64,000 bases of DNA from Paenibacillus sp. FSL R5-0912 (GTDB lineage Bacteria; Bacillota; Bacilli; Paenibacillales; Paenibacillaceae). The notes below the pieces were generated by a model, which was not told where the DNA came from, did no database searches, and saw only the letters and a program-made list of their open reading frames with translations. The DNA lies in NCBI RefSeq assembly GCF_000758605.1, contig NZ_CP009282.1, positions 4,278,001 to 4,342,000 on the forward strand, written 5' to 3'. The position numbers and the translations under genes were made by a program. Shown in pieces: positions 27,138 through 36,305 of this stretch. Positions within the stretch are counted from its first letter, which is position 1. Each line of letters starts with the position of its first letter.

Positions 27138-28841
27138 TTAGATCCCGCTCACCCGCGCCACGGCCTCACTGATATCAATCACTTCTTTGGTCCCGGCTCT
27201 GCGGTCCATATATTCGACCTTCTGCTCTGCTGCACCCTTGCCGACAACCAGCGCAACCGGAATGCCGATCAGCCCGGAATCCTTGAACTTGACCCCGGCC
27301 CGCTCATCCCGGTCATCCAGCAGCGTCTCAATGCCGATGGCGGTGAGCTGTGCGTACAATGCTTCAGCAACCTCACGCTGCCCCTTATCCTTCACGGACA
27401 TCAGCAGAATGTGAACCGTATAAGGAGCTATGGCCGCCGGCCAGTTCAGCCCCTGATCATCATGATTCTGCTCGGCTACAGACGACAGGAGCCGCGAAAT
27501 GCCAATACCATAGCACCCCATCACCATAGGCTGACTCCGCCCGGCCGTATCTAAGAAGGTCGCACCCAGCTTCTCGCTATAGACTGTGCCGAGCTTGAAG
27601 ACATGCCCTACCTCAATCCCCTGATGAAAAACCAGCTTCTCTTCGCCACACTCCGGACAGAGATCACCTGAAGCAGCGTTGCGGAAATCCCCTACATGCG
27701 TAAGCGTGAAATCTCGGCCAGGCACTACGCCACTCAGATGGTAATCTTTGTCCCCGGCACCTGTGACCGCCTCTGTCATGCCGGCAACGGCTGCGTCAAC
27801 CAGGATGGTCAAAGACAATCCTACCGGACCGACAAAGCCGCTTTCAACTCCGGCTACCGCCTGCACACTATCATACTCAGCCAATGCGATTTCACCGCAG
27901 CCCAGATATTTCTGCACTTTGAGCTCGTTAACCTCATGATCTCCTCGGACTAATACAGCAAAGGTCTTACCGCCGTCTGTGTAGATTAACGTCTTGATAA
28001 TCTCCTGCGGTTTAATCCGGCTCTCCTGCTCCAGCTGCTGGATCGTCTTCTGATTAGGCGTGTGGAACTTTACAGGAACAGGAATGCCGCTGTAATCCCG
28101 CTCCTCGAATGCGGCTACACCGCGTACTTCAGCCTGCTCCAGATTTGCGGCATAATCGCAGATGGAGCAGACCGCAACCGTATCCTCTCCAATCTCTGAC
28201 AGAGCCATAAATTCGTGATTCTGGCCTTTTCCGCCGATAGCTCCGGCATTGGCCTGCACTGCCCGGTAGGTCAGACCGCAGCGGTTAAATATCCGCCCGT
28301 AGGCATTGTACATCTGCTCATAGTTCAAATCGAGACCTTCCCAGCCTGTGTCAAAAGAGTAAGCATCCTTCATAAGGAACTCCCTGCCCCGCAGCAGCCC
28401 CGAACGCGGACGGCGTTCATCGCGGAACTTCGTCTGAATCTGATACACCGTGAGGGGAAGGCGCCGGTAGGAGTTAATTTCATCCCTTACAAGTGCTGTC
28501 ACTACCTCTTCATGGGTAGGTCCCAGCACAAATTCCCGTTCATGACGGTCCTGCAGCTTCATAAGCTCCTTACCGTACACGTCATATCGGTCAGATTCTT
28601 TCCAGAGCTCTGCGGGCTGCAGAGAGGGCATGAGCAGCTCCTGTGCTCCGGATGCATCCATCTCTTCCCTGACTATGTTCTCAATCTTGCGGAGTACCCT
28701 CCGCCCCAGCGGCATATATGTATATACTCCTGCCGCCAGCTGGCGGATATATCCGGCACGCAGCAGCAACTGATGGCTCATCGTTTCTGCTTCAGCAGGG
28801 GCTTCGCGGAGAGTTGTGACGAATAGATTGGTTTGGCGCAT
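27138..28841 (-). CDS. proS: Prolyl-tRNA synthetase, bacterial type
   Basis: Charges tRNA-Pro. 567 residues, the bacterial form with an editing (INS) domain between motifs 2 and 3. Class II motif 2 is in TKFRDERRPRSGLLRGREF, motif 3 near GCYGIGISRLL, and GPTHEEVVTALVRDE is characteristic. The anticodon-binding domain is C-terminal (about 470-567). A T-box leader lies upstream, so expression should rise when uncharged tRNA-Pro accumulates. Confidence 0.98.
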   Translation of the reverse strand: MRQTNLFVTTLREAPAEAETMSHQLLLRAGYIRQLAAGVYTYMPLGRRVLRKIENIVREEMDASGAQELLMPSLQPAELWKESDRYDVYGKELMKLQDRHEREFVLGPTHEEVVTALVRDEINSYRRLPLTVYQIQTKFRDERRPRSGLLRGREFLMKDAYSFDTGWEGLDLNYEQMYNAYGRIFNRCGLTYRAVQANAGAIGGKGQNHEFMALSEIGEDTVAVCSICDYAANLEQAEVRGVAAFEERDYSGIPVPVKFHTPNQKTIQQLEQESRIKPQEIIKTLIYTDGGKTFAVLVRGDHEVNELKVQKYLGCGEIALAEYDSVQAVAGVESGFVGPVGLSLTILVDAAVAGMTEAVTGAGDKDYHLSGVVPGRDFTLTHVGDFRNAASGDLCPECGEEKLVFHQGIEVGHVFKLGTVYSEKLGATFLDTAGRSQPMVMGCYGIGISRLLSSVAEQNHDDQGLNWPAAIAPYTVHILLMSVKDKGQREVAEALYAQLTAIGIETLLDDRDERAGVKFKDSGLIGIPVALVVGKGAAEQKVEYMDRRAGTKEVIDISEAVARVSGI

Positions 28842-28903
28842 ACGGATCAGCCTCTTTCTTCGATAAATGTGTTATGTTGCCGCTTAAGTCTCTTTGAATA
28901 CGC

Positions 28904-29150
28904 AAAAAAGACGCATCCGTCAGGGACGAATGCGTCGTGTTACCACCCTGGTTCAACCGCCTTAGAGAGAGCCTGGCGATCCTTAAATCCGGATAACGGC
29001 CGGGGCCGGCAGCATTACGCATATTGCCATAAGCTGCAGCTTCCAAGGCAGGATATGCCTCACACGCACTTGAGGGACCTTTCAGCCGGTGAATCCCCTC
29101 TCTGTTCTGGCGGGTACGGAAACATAGATCCTTGGTCAACGCTTTGTACA
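28904..29150 (-). promoter_or_regulatory. T-box leader of proS
   Basis: Read on the minus strand, this leader holds the T-box sequence AGGGTGG (complement at 28943-28949) just before a terminator stem, GACGCATTCGTC with GACGGATGCGTC (28910-28936), ending in TTTTTT. Upstream, CCAAGG (29130-29135) pairs with CCTTGG (29043-29048) to close a Stem I whose upper part contains GATTCACCGGCTGAAAGGTC. A CCT triplet at 29052-29050, next to the closing helix, is a plausible proline specifier. That specifier assignment is tentative. Confidence 0.9.
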
Positions 29151-29167
29151 TTATAAATATTGTACTT

Positions 29168-29196
29168 AATCTATACGATATATCGGCACCCGTCAA
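29168..29196 (-). promoter_or_regulatory. Promoter of the T-box/proS unit
   Basis: TTGACG and TAGATT with a 17 bp spacer on the minus strand, just upstream of the T-box leader. Confidence 0.65.
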
Positions 29197-29419
29197 GTCG
29201 GTACTGCAAAATTACAATTATGATAAAATTCAATATTTTGTTATATGTATCCCCTTTCATTCCCAGAAATTTGTGATACAATTAAATATTTTTTTCAAGC
29301 GCTTTTAGATATGAAAAAAATGTGTCGATAAACCGAATATATGAATAGAGTTATTCAAAGAAACGGCTACATTCTCATATAAAAGCCGATTTCCATGTAT
29401 CCGAGGGGGAACCATTCCA
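29197..29419. other. AT-rich upstream region of the chemoreceptor gene
   Basis: No gene is visible here. TTTCAAGCGCTT lies at 29293-29304. GCCGATTT near 29385 resembles the -10 of SigD promoters, but no TAAA -35 at the right distance was found. Confidence 0.35.
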
Positions 29420-31420
29420 ATGTCCAAATCCGTCAACCGTTCTAAGCGAAAATCCAAATCAGGTTCACTGCAGAGAAAAATGATGATTCTATTCAGTATT
29501 ATGCTGGTGATCCCCATCCTGCTCGTAAGTACTTTCTCGTATTTCAGTGCAAATAAGCAACTGGAGATCAAAATGCAGGATTCCACGCATTCCAGTGTGG
29601 ATCTTGTCGCAAGTACAATTAACGAATATGTTTCAGCCGCAATGCGAAATGTAGATCTGCTAAGCCAGCAGATTAATTCTTCCGATATTGATGCTAATTC
29701 GCCGGAAACACGTACGCTGATTGAATTGTTCATGAAGGCGCATCCCGAGCTGGAGATCCTAACGGTGGGCAATGATCAGGGTGCGTGGATGAAAGCTCCC
29801 GATCCCGGGAAGCAGGAATATGATCCGCGTACCAGAGACTGGTATAAGGCAACCCTGTTGAATCCCGGTAAAATCACGATCATCGATCCTTTTGTCTCAG
29901 CAACAACCGGCAACTATACGCTCTTTATCTCGGAAACGCTGAAGGATGGCCAGGGTGCGATTACAACCAGCCTCAACCTGAAAGCCTTAAGTGAGAAAAT
30001 CAACAAGACCACACCAGGGGAAACAGGCTATTTTTATATTGTTGACCGGAATCATAAGTTCGTCTCTCATCCCATAAAAGCTGCAGGTGATGATGTAGCA
30101 GACTATGTCGTGGAGATGCTGGTTAATGAGAGTGGAGATCTGAACTATACGAATCCGGATTCAGGCATGGATATGCGGGGTTACTATACAACCGATGCGA
30201 ATACCGGATTCAAGATTGTCGGCATTCTTCCGACCCAGGAATTCTCTGATGCGACGCAGCCTATTATTAATACAGGAGCAATTGTACTGGCCGTGTCTCT
30301 GATTGTCAGCATGACCTTATTGTTCCTGATTATCCGTTCCATCACGAATCCGATCCGCAGTCTGAACCGTTCTGCGCAGCGGGTGAGCGAAGGGTACCTG
30401 AATGAACAGATTCACATTAACCGGTCGGACGAAATCGGACAGCTGGCGGAGAATTATAATCTGATGGTAGGTTCTCTGCGTGGTATCGTTTCTGATATTT
30501 CAGACACTTCGGCACAGCTTGCCTCTTCAAGCCAGCAGCTTACAGCCACGACTGAGGAGAACTCCAAAGCCACTGCTTATGTGACCGGACTCGTGCAGGA
30601 ATCTTCAGAAGGTGCTGAAACGCAGACTTCAGCGATGGCTGAGACCTCGCGTGCGATGGAGGAAATGTCTTCAGGTATCCAAAAAATCGCTGAAGCTGCA
30701 GCCACCATTGTAGACTCTTCGGCCAATACAGAAGCTGACGTGCTTAGCGGCAGCCTCAAGATCGAACAGGTCAGCCGGCAAATGGATGCCATCCGTACCT
30801 CCACCCACCATTCTTCGGAGCTGATTGGCCAATTAAACGGCCTGAACACCGAAGTCTCGGCTATGAGCAGCGCGATTACAGCCATTGCCGTGCAGACTAA
30901 CCTGTTGTCACTGAACGCCGGAATCGAAGCCGCCCGGGCCGGAGAACATGGCAGAGGATTCGCTGTAGTCGCCACTGAGGTACGGAAGCTGGCGGATCAA
31001 TCGAAGAATACAGCCGGAGATATCCAGGACACCCTGCTGCAGATGACCCGGCTTATTGACCAGACCTATGAAGCCATCCGGCATACGGTTGCAGCAGATG
31101 TAGATTTGGGCATTCAGGTTACAGCTGAAGCTAAGGAAGCGTTTATCAGTATTGAGCACTCCACGACCAAAATCAACAGCCAGCTGCATGACATCTCGGC
31201 CATTACCGAGCAAATGTCTGCCGGTGCGCAGGAGGTTGCTGCTTCTGTTCATGAAATTTCCGGCATCTCGCGTTCAACTTCAGATGCGTTCCAGAGCGTA
31301 ACTGCGGCTACCGAGCAGCAGTTGGCCTCAATGGAAGAAATTTCCTCCTCCTCCACAGAGCTGTCCAAGATGGCCGCAGCACTGCAGCTTAAGATCGAAC
31401 GCTTCAAGCTGGAGGACTAG
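29420..31420 (+). CDS. Methyl-accepting chemotaxis protein with extracellular dCache-like domain
   Basis: 666 residues. TM1 (MMILFSIMLVIPILLVSTFS, about 21-40) is followed by a Cache-type sensor domain with DPRTRDWYKAT and TGYFYIVDRN. TM2 is near 290-310, then HAMP and the coiled-coil signalling domain. The conserved kinase-contact hairpin is LLSLNAGIEAARAGEHGRGF. GAGGGGG precedes the ATG. The ligand is probably a small organic acid or amino acid, judging by the domain class only. No other chemotaxis gene is adjacent. Confidence 0.96.
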   Translation: MSKSVNRSKRKSKSGSLQRKMMILFSIMLVIPILLVSTFSYFSANKQLEIKMQDSTHSSVDLVASTINEYVSAAMRNVDLLSQQINSSDIDANSPETRTLIELFMKAHPELEILTVGNDQGAWMKAPDPGKQEYDPRTRDWYKATLLNPGKITIIDPFVSATTGNYTLFISETLKDGQGAITTSLNLKALSEKINKTTPGETGYFYIVDRNHKFVSHPIKAAGDDVADYVVEMLVNESGDLNYTNPDSGMDMRGYYTTDANTGFKIVGILPTQEFSDATQPIINTGAIVLAVSLIVSMTLLFLIIRSITNPIRSLNRSAQRVSEGYLNEQIHINRSDEIGQLAENYNLMVGSLRGIVSDISDTSAQLASSSQQLTATTEENSKATAYVTGLVQESSEGAETQTSAMAETSRAMEEMSSGIQKIAEAAATIVDSSANTEADVLSGSLKIEQVSRQMDAIRTSTHHSSELIGQLNGLNTEVSAMSSAITAIAVQTNLLSLNAGIEAARAGEHGRGFAVVATEVRKLADQSKNTAGDIQDTLLQMTRLIDQTYEAIRHTVAADVDLGIQVTAEAKEAFISIEHSTTKINSQLHDISAITEQMSAGAQEVAASVHEISGISRSTSDAFQSVTAATEQQLASMEEISSSSTELSKMAAALQLKIERFKLED

Positions 31421-31446
31421 TTCACACGGATTACAGTCCTATAGCT

Positions 31447-31497
31447 GCACACAAAAACCGTCACTCAGCAAATGCTGGGATGACGGTTTTTGTGTGC
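31447..31497. terminator. Bidirectional terminator between MCP gene and gltD
   Basis: A 17 bp stem (31447-31463 with 31481-31497) includes AAAAA/TTTTT and a small CAGCA/TGCTG inner stem. It serves two convergent genes. Confidence 0.9.
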
Positions 31498-31536
31498 ATT
31501 TCATTATCTTAAGCTAAAATCTCATCATCTTATTCT

Positions 31537-33024
31537 CTAGACGAGTACAGTCGAACCCATCAGATATCTATCCACTTCACGTGCCGCTTCACGGCCTTCG
31601 TTGATCGCCCAGACCACCAGACTCTGACCACGGCGCATATCTCCGGCTGAGAATACTTTATCCACATTGGTGTTGAATTTACCGTAACGGGCCTTTACAT
31701 TACTGCGGCGGTCCGTATCCAGCTTGAGCTCCTCAATAATATCCTGCTCCGGTCCGTCGAAGCCGATCGCGATCAGCGCAAGCTGAGCGGGATAGACAGC
31801 CTCAGTTCCCGGAACCGGCTGGTAAATCTTCCGTCCGGTCTCATCCACCATACGGCGGATTTGCACGGTGTGCAGCTCCTTGAGGTTGCCTTCTTCATCG
31901 CCTACAAATTTCGTAGTCATGATGGAGAATTCACGCGGATCTTCTCCGAAAACCGCCTTGGCTTCCTGCTGGGCATAATCCAGCGTATAGACATTTGGGA
32001 ATTGCGGCCATGGGTTAGCAATCGGATCGCGCTCCAGCGGCGCCTTGTCATGCGTACCGAACTGTGTAATGCTGCTGCAGCCGTGACGCAATGAGGTAGC
32101 CACGCAGTCGGAACCCGTGTCCCCGCCGCCAAGTACGATAACATCCTTGCCGGCAGCCGATACATAGTTGCCATCCTCCAGATTGGAATTCAGATAGCTC
32201 TTAATCGTACCGTTAAGGTAATCCATAGCGTACATTACGCCATTCAGTTCATTGCCTTCTACATTGAAGCGTCTGGCTTTGGTCGCTCCGCCGCAGAGTA
32301 CAACGGCATCATATTCATCCACCAGCTGCTGTGCCGGAATATCCTTGCCGATTTCAGTATTCACTACGAACTGGATGCCTTCTGCTGCCAGCAGATCCAC
32401 ACGGCGCTGCACGACACGTTTGTCCAGCTTCATGGTAGGGATACCATACATCAGGAGGCCGCCGATGCGGTCACTGCGTTCAAAGACCGTCACAGTATGG
32501 CCCGCTTTGTTCAGCTGAGCTGCCGCCGCCAGACCTGCCGGTCCGGAACCGACAATGGCAACACGTTTGCCTGTGCGTTTCTCCGGAGGGTTCGGTACCA
32601 CCCAACCCTCTTCAAAGCCTTTGTCCACAATTGCCAGCTCAATGGTCTTAATGGTGACAGGCTGGCCAATCAGGCCGACGGTACACGAACCCTCACAGGG
32701 TGCAGGACAGATGCTGCCCGTAAATTCCGGGAAATTATTCGTCTTGTGCAGGCGTTCCAGCGCTTCCTTCCACAATCCCCGGTAGACCAGATTATTCCAT
32801 TCCGGAATAAGATTATGCACCGGACAGCCCGAGGTACCGCCGCTCATATCTATGCCGGTATGGCAATAAGGTGTTCCACAATCCATACAGCGTGCACCCT
32901 GAGTCCGAAGCTCGTCCTCGGTCAGATGCTCATGGAACTCTTCCCAATCCTTGATGCGCTGCTCGGGATCCCGGTCCCCTGGGAGCTGGCGCTTATACTC
33001 CATAAATCCAGTAGGTGTAGACAT
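31537..33024 (-). CDS. gltD: Glutamate synthase small subunit (NADPH)
   Basis: 495 residues. The N-terminal iron-sulfur region has CMDCGTPYC, CPVHNLIPEW and CPAPCEGSC, followed by FAD (VAIVGSGPAGLAAA) and NADPH (VIVLGGGDTGSDC) Rossmann domains. In glutamate synthase it passes electrons from NADPH to the large subunit. GGGGGAAA precedes the ATG. The large-subunit gene is on neither side (dfrA upstream, chemoreceptor gene downstream), so the partner is encoded elsewhere or the protein works as a stand-alone reductase. Confidence 0.94.
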   Translation of the reverse strand: MSTPTGFMEYKRQLPGDRDPEQRIKDWEEFHEHLTEDELRTQGARCMDCGTPYCHTGIDMSGGTSGCPVHNLIPEWNNLVYRGLWKEALERLHKTNNFPEFTGSICPAPCEGSCTVGLIGQPVTIKTIELAIVDKGFEEGWVVPNPPEKRTGKRVAIVGSGPAGLAAAAQLNKAGHTVTVFERSDRIGGLLMYGIPTMKLDKRVVQRRVDLLAAEGIQFVVNTEIGKDIPAQQLVDEYDAVVLCGGATKARRFNVEGNELNGVMYAMDYLNGTIKSYLNSNLEDGNYVSAAGKDVIVLGGGDTGSDCVATSLRHGCSSITQFGTHDKAPLERDPIANPWPQFPNVYTLDYAQQEAKAVFGEDPREFSIMTTKFVGDEEGNLKELHTVQIRRMVDETGRKIYQPVPGTEAVYPAQLALIAIGFDGPEQDIIEELKLDTDRRSNVKARYGKFNTNVDKVFSAGDMRRGQSLVVWAINEGREAAREVDRYLMGSTVLV

Positions 33025-33260
33025 ATTTACGTTTCCCCCATCCGTTCTCTTCGTGTTGATGTATAGTACACTATAACATACCTGCGGCAGAAATATATCT
33101 AATGCAGCGTAGGTGAAGAACCTGCATATTTTATACTACCTAGTGAAATATCATTTCTAATTTTAATTATAGTAGCATTCAATACTTTCACACTGTAATG
33201 GATTAATCTGCTGATTATTTGTACTATTTCACATCTTGTGTCAGAGAAAACGCTTTTTCG

Positions 33261-33752
33261 TTACTCCCTGCGTTCATATACAAAAAAACGGTAATCATAA
33301 GGATTCTGTTCATTGCGAATCCCTTGTGTACTTGAAATTTCGCTCCACTGGCTCCAGTTGACCTCCGGAAACTTCGTATCGCCCGCAATATCTGCGTAAA
33401 TCCGCGTGACCAGCAGCTTGTCTGCATGAGGCAGCATTAGGCTGTAGATCTCCGCTCCGCCGATCACCATCAGCTCATCCTCTTTAAGGCCTTCTGCCAG
33501 GGCTTCTTCCAACGAGTGTACAACCTCCGCACCTTCTGGCGCAAAGCTGTGGTCCCGGGTCAGAATAAGGCTGGTGCGGCCTTTAAGCGGCTTCCCGCCG
33601 AGAGAGTCCCATGTTTTACGGCCCATCAGCATTCTTTTGCCGAGTGTCTCTGCTTTGAAATAAGCGAAATCCAGCGGCAAATGCCAGGGCATATCGTTAT
33701 TCTTACCAATCACACCATTCGAAGCCATCGCCCAAATCATGGTGATACTCAT
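33261..33752 (-). CDS. dfrA: Dihydrofolate reductase
   Basis: Reduces dihydrofolate with NADPH, regenerating tetrahydrofolate after thymidylate synthase. 163 residues. IWAMASNGVIGKNNDMPWHLP holds the active-site loop (shown here from IWAM to WHLP), followed by MGRKTWDSLG and VIGGAEIYSLML. ATG 33752 with GAGGG 7 bp upstream is preferred over the GTG two codons earlier. It follows thyA by 49 bp on the same strand, a common pairing. Confidence 0.97.
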   Translation of the reverse strand: MSITMIWAMASNGVIGKNNDMPWHLPLDFAYFKAETLGKRMLMGRKTWDSLGGKPLKGRTSLILTRDHSFAPEGAEVVHSLEEALAEGLKEDELMVIGGAEIYSLMLPHADKLLVTRIYADIAGDTKFPEVNWSQWSEISSTQGIRNEQNPYDYRFFVYERRE

Positions 33753-33801
33753 ATTCACGCCCTCTTTTCCATGAAATCATCGAATAGGTTTCCGGACAGG
33801 G

Positions 33802-34596
33802 TTATATAGCAACCGGCGCTTTGATCCCCGGATGATGGATATAGTCGGTAAACTCGAAGTCCTCAAACGTATAATCAAAAATACTGTCAGGCACCCGGCG
33901 GATATTCAGCTTCGGCAATGCGTAAGGCTCCCGCGCGAGCTGTGTGGCCACTTGCTCCATATGATTTGTATATATGTGCACATCGCCGCCTGACCAGACA
34001 AATTCACCAACCTCAAGCCCAGTCTGCTGGGCCACCATATGGGTGAGCAGCGCGTAGCTGGCAATGTTAAAAGGCAAACCCAGGAACGTGTCCACAGAAC
34101 GCATGGTAAGCATACAGGACAGCTTCCCGCCCGCTACATAGAACTGAAACACAAAATGGCATGGCGGTAGCTTCATCTGCTCAATCTCACCTACATTCCA
34201 GGCACTGACGATATGACGGCGGGAATCCGGATTATGCTTAATCGACTCAATAACATTCGCAATCTGATCGATATGTCGTCCGTCCTTGCTCTCCCAGGCC
34301 CGCCACTGCGAACCGTATACCGGTCCCAGCTCACCGTTCTCATCCGCCCATTCATCCCAGATAGAGACTCCATTCTCCTTCAGATAAGAAGTATTGGTAT
34401 CCCCTTTGAGGAACCAGAGCAGCTCATGCACCACCGATTTCAGATGGATGCGTTTGGTGGTCATCAGCGGAAATCCCTTCGACAGATCGAAGCGGAGCTG
34501 ACGCCCGAATACAGACAAAGTGCCTGTACCGGTCCGGTCGCCTTTGGCTGTACCGTTGTCCAGTATATCCTGTAATAAATCCAAGTAATTACGCAA
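33802..34596 (-). CDS. thyA: Thymidylate synthase
   Basis: Converts dUMP to dTMP using methylene-tetrahydrofolate. The folate/dUMP motifs are GDRTGTGTLSVFG, WDEWADENGELGPVYG and LPPCHFVFQFYV (catalytic cysteine), with DSRRHIVSAWN nearby. With a TTG start at 34596 the protein is 264 residues, the same as E. coli ThyA, beginning (M)RNYLDLLQDIL. GGGGTG lies about 9 bp before that TTG, while the GTG at 34608 lies directly against the ribosome binding site. The start is probable, not certain. Confidence 0.96.
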   Translation of the reverse strand: MRNYLDLLQDILDNGTAKGDRTGTGTLSVFGRQLRFDLSKGFPLMTTKRIHLKSVVHELLWFLKGDTNTSYLKENGVSIWDEWADENGELGPVYGSQWRAWESKDGRHIDQIANVIESIKHNPDSRRHIVSAWNVGEIEQMKLPPCHFVFQFYVAGGKLSCMLTMRSVDTFLGLPFNIASYALLTHMVAQQTGLEVGEFVWSGGDVHIYTNHMEQVATQLAREPYALPKLNIRRVPDSIFDYTFEDFEFTDYIHHPGIKAPVAI

Positions 34597-34810
34597 GCAG
34601 TATCGCACCCCACTCTCTTTTTTTCTTATATCAGTTTACCATGAGCTGACCGTCCTTGTAACTTGTTCGCGCGCAGAAAATGCAATTTCCTGCGGTCAGC
34701 AAATACTGACAAAAGCAGTTTTTCCTAATCCTGATAATAGAGGAAATTAATTTGCCCAGCAACTGATTGCTGTTATGATACGGAACCCTTTCCTCCTAGC
34801 GCCCATCGAA

Positions 34811-34859
34811 AAGAGGATGTCCCCTTAACCATTCTAGATGGCCTTGGAAACATCCTCTT
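34811..34859 (-). terminator. Terminator of the pdh operon
   Basis: AAGAGGATGT pairs with ACATCCTCTT and is followed by TTTTC on the minus strand, about 30 bp after the pdhD stop. A smaller CCATCTAGAATGG hairpin sits in its loop. Confidence 0.75.
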
Positions 34860-34889
34860 GATCCTTACCCAAGTAAAACGTAAAGGGTA

Positions 34890-36302
34890 TTATTTGATCA
34901 CGTGAATCGGGTGTCCTTCTACCAGCTCAGCCGCTTCCATGACGATTTCGCCAAGGGTCGGATGCGCGTGGATGGTCAGGGCGATATCTTCGAGCGTAGC
35001 GCCCATTTCAATGGCCAGACCCAGCTCAGCGATCAGGTTGGAAGCTTCGATACCGACGATTTGCGCGCCGAGCACCTGATTATTGTCGCTCTTAGCCACA
35101 ATCTTGATGAAGCCTTCCGGAGCATTCAGGGAAACGGCACGGCCGTTGCCTGCGAACGGGAATTTGCCGCTCTTCACAGCATAGCCCTTGTCCTTCGCTT
35201 CTTTCTCAGTCAGGCCTACGCTGGAGCATTCAGGATCTGTGAATACTACTGCAGGCATAACCTTGTAGTCAACAACCGATTTGTGACCGGAAATTGCTTC
35301 AGCCGCAATTTTACCTTCGTAAGAAGCCTTATGTGCCAGAGCAAGACCGGGAACGATGTCGCCGATGGCAAAGATATTAGGAATATTAGTGCGTCCCTGG
35401 TGGTCGACTTTGACCAGACCGCGTTCGTCCAGCTCAACACCGATCAGATCCAGACCCAGTTCACCGTCAGTGTTAGGACGACGGCCTACAGTAACCAGCA
35501 GGTAATCGGCAGTTACTTCTTTGGACTCGCCGCCCACGGAGTACTTCACGGTTACTTCCTTGTCGTTCTGAACAGCACTTTCAGCTTTGGCGTTAGTCAC
35601 AATTTCAATACCGGTCTTCGCCATATTTTTGGCAACCAGACGGGTCATGTCTTTGTCAAAGCCAGGCAGAACCGTGTCCAGACCTTCAATGATGGTTACT
35701 TTGGTTCCGAATTTGGAGTACATCTGACCAAGCTCTGCGCCGATATAGCCGCCGCCGATAACAATCATGCTCTTCGGAATTTCCGGCAGATCAAGTGCTT
35801 CTGTCGAGGACAGAATGCGTCCGCCGAACGGGAAAGGCTTCAATTCAATCGGACGGGAGCCCGTTGCGATGATACAGTTGTTGAATTTGTAGCGCGGGGA
35901 TTCATGATCATTGAACAAACGGGCTTCGTTTGTGCTGATGAACATAGCTTCACCGCTGAATACTTCAATTTTGTTGCCTTTCATCAGGCTGGTTACACCC
36001 GAAGTCATTCTTTTGACAACGCCGTTTTTGAACTCCTGGGTTTTGGCCCAGTCCACTTTGACGTTCTCGGCAGTAACACCGAATACCTCGCCGTGCTGTG
36101 CAGCTTCGAACTGATGAGCTGCCGAGATCAGCGCCTTGGAAGGAATACAGCCGCGGTTCAAGCACACGCCGCCGAGTTCCGATTTATCTACAATGATCAC
36201 CTTTTGGCCAAGCTGGGCGGCACGGATTGCCGCCACATACCCGCCGGGACCTGCACCAATTACCAATGTGTCGATTTCGATTGAAGCGTCTCCGACTACC
36301 AT
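34890..36302 (-). CDS. pdhD: Dihydrolipoamide dehydrogenase (E3)
   Basis: Reoxidises dihydrolipoamide of the E2 subunit with NAD+. 470 residues. FAD binding is VIGAGPGGYVAAI, the redox disulfide is C47-C52 in GGVCLNRGC, NAD binding is VIGGGYIGAELG, and the catalytic base is in HAHPTLGEI. GGAGGTG lies within the end of pdhC, and the ATG begins 3 bp after the pdhC stop, so translation is coupled. It is the last gene of the operon and is followed by a terminator. Confidence 0.97.
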   Translation of the reverse strand: MVVGDASIEIDTLVIGAGPGGYVAAIRAAQLGQKVIIVDKSELGGVCLNRGCIPSKALISAAHQFEAAQHGEVFGVTAENVKVDWAKTQEFKNGVVKRMTSGVTSLMKGNKIEVFSGEAMFISTNEARLFNDHESPRYKFNNCIIATGSRPIELKPFPFGGRILSSTEALDLPEIPKSMIVIGGGYIGAELGQMYSKFGTKVTIIEGLDTVLPGFDKDMTRLVAKNMAKTGIEIVTNAKAESAVQNDKEVTVKYSVGGESKEVTADYLLVTVGRRPNTDGELGLDLIGVELDERGLVKVDHQGRTNIPNIFAIGDIVPGLALAHKASYEGKIAAEAISGHKSVVDYKVMPAVVFTDPECSSVGLTEKEAKDKGYAVKSGKFPFAGNGRAVSLNAPEGFIKIVAKSDNNQVLGAQIVGIEASNLIAELGLAIEMGATLEDIALTIHAHPTLGEIVMEAAELVEGHPIHVIK

Positions 36303-36305
36303 TTA

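Noticed and set aside
28792..29196. Open frame of about 130 codons upstream of proS
   Set aside because: It coincides with the T-box leader and terminator, and has no ribosome binding site or family resemblance.
29340..29400. SigD-type promoter for the chemoreceptor gene
   Set aside because: GCCGATTT matches the -10 element, but no TAAA occurs 14-16 bp upstream.
34902..36284. Long open frame (about 460 codons) antisense to pdhD
   Set aside because: It is opposite a clear gene, has no recognisable motif and follows from codon bias.
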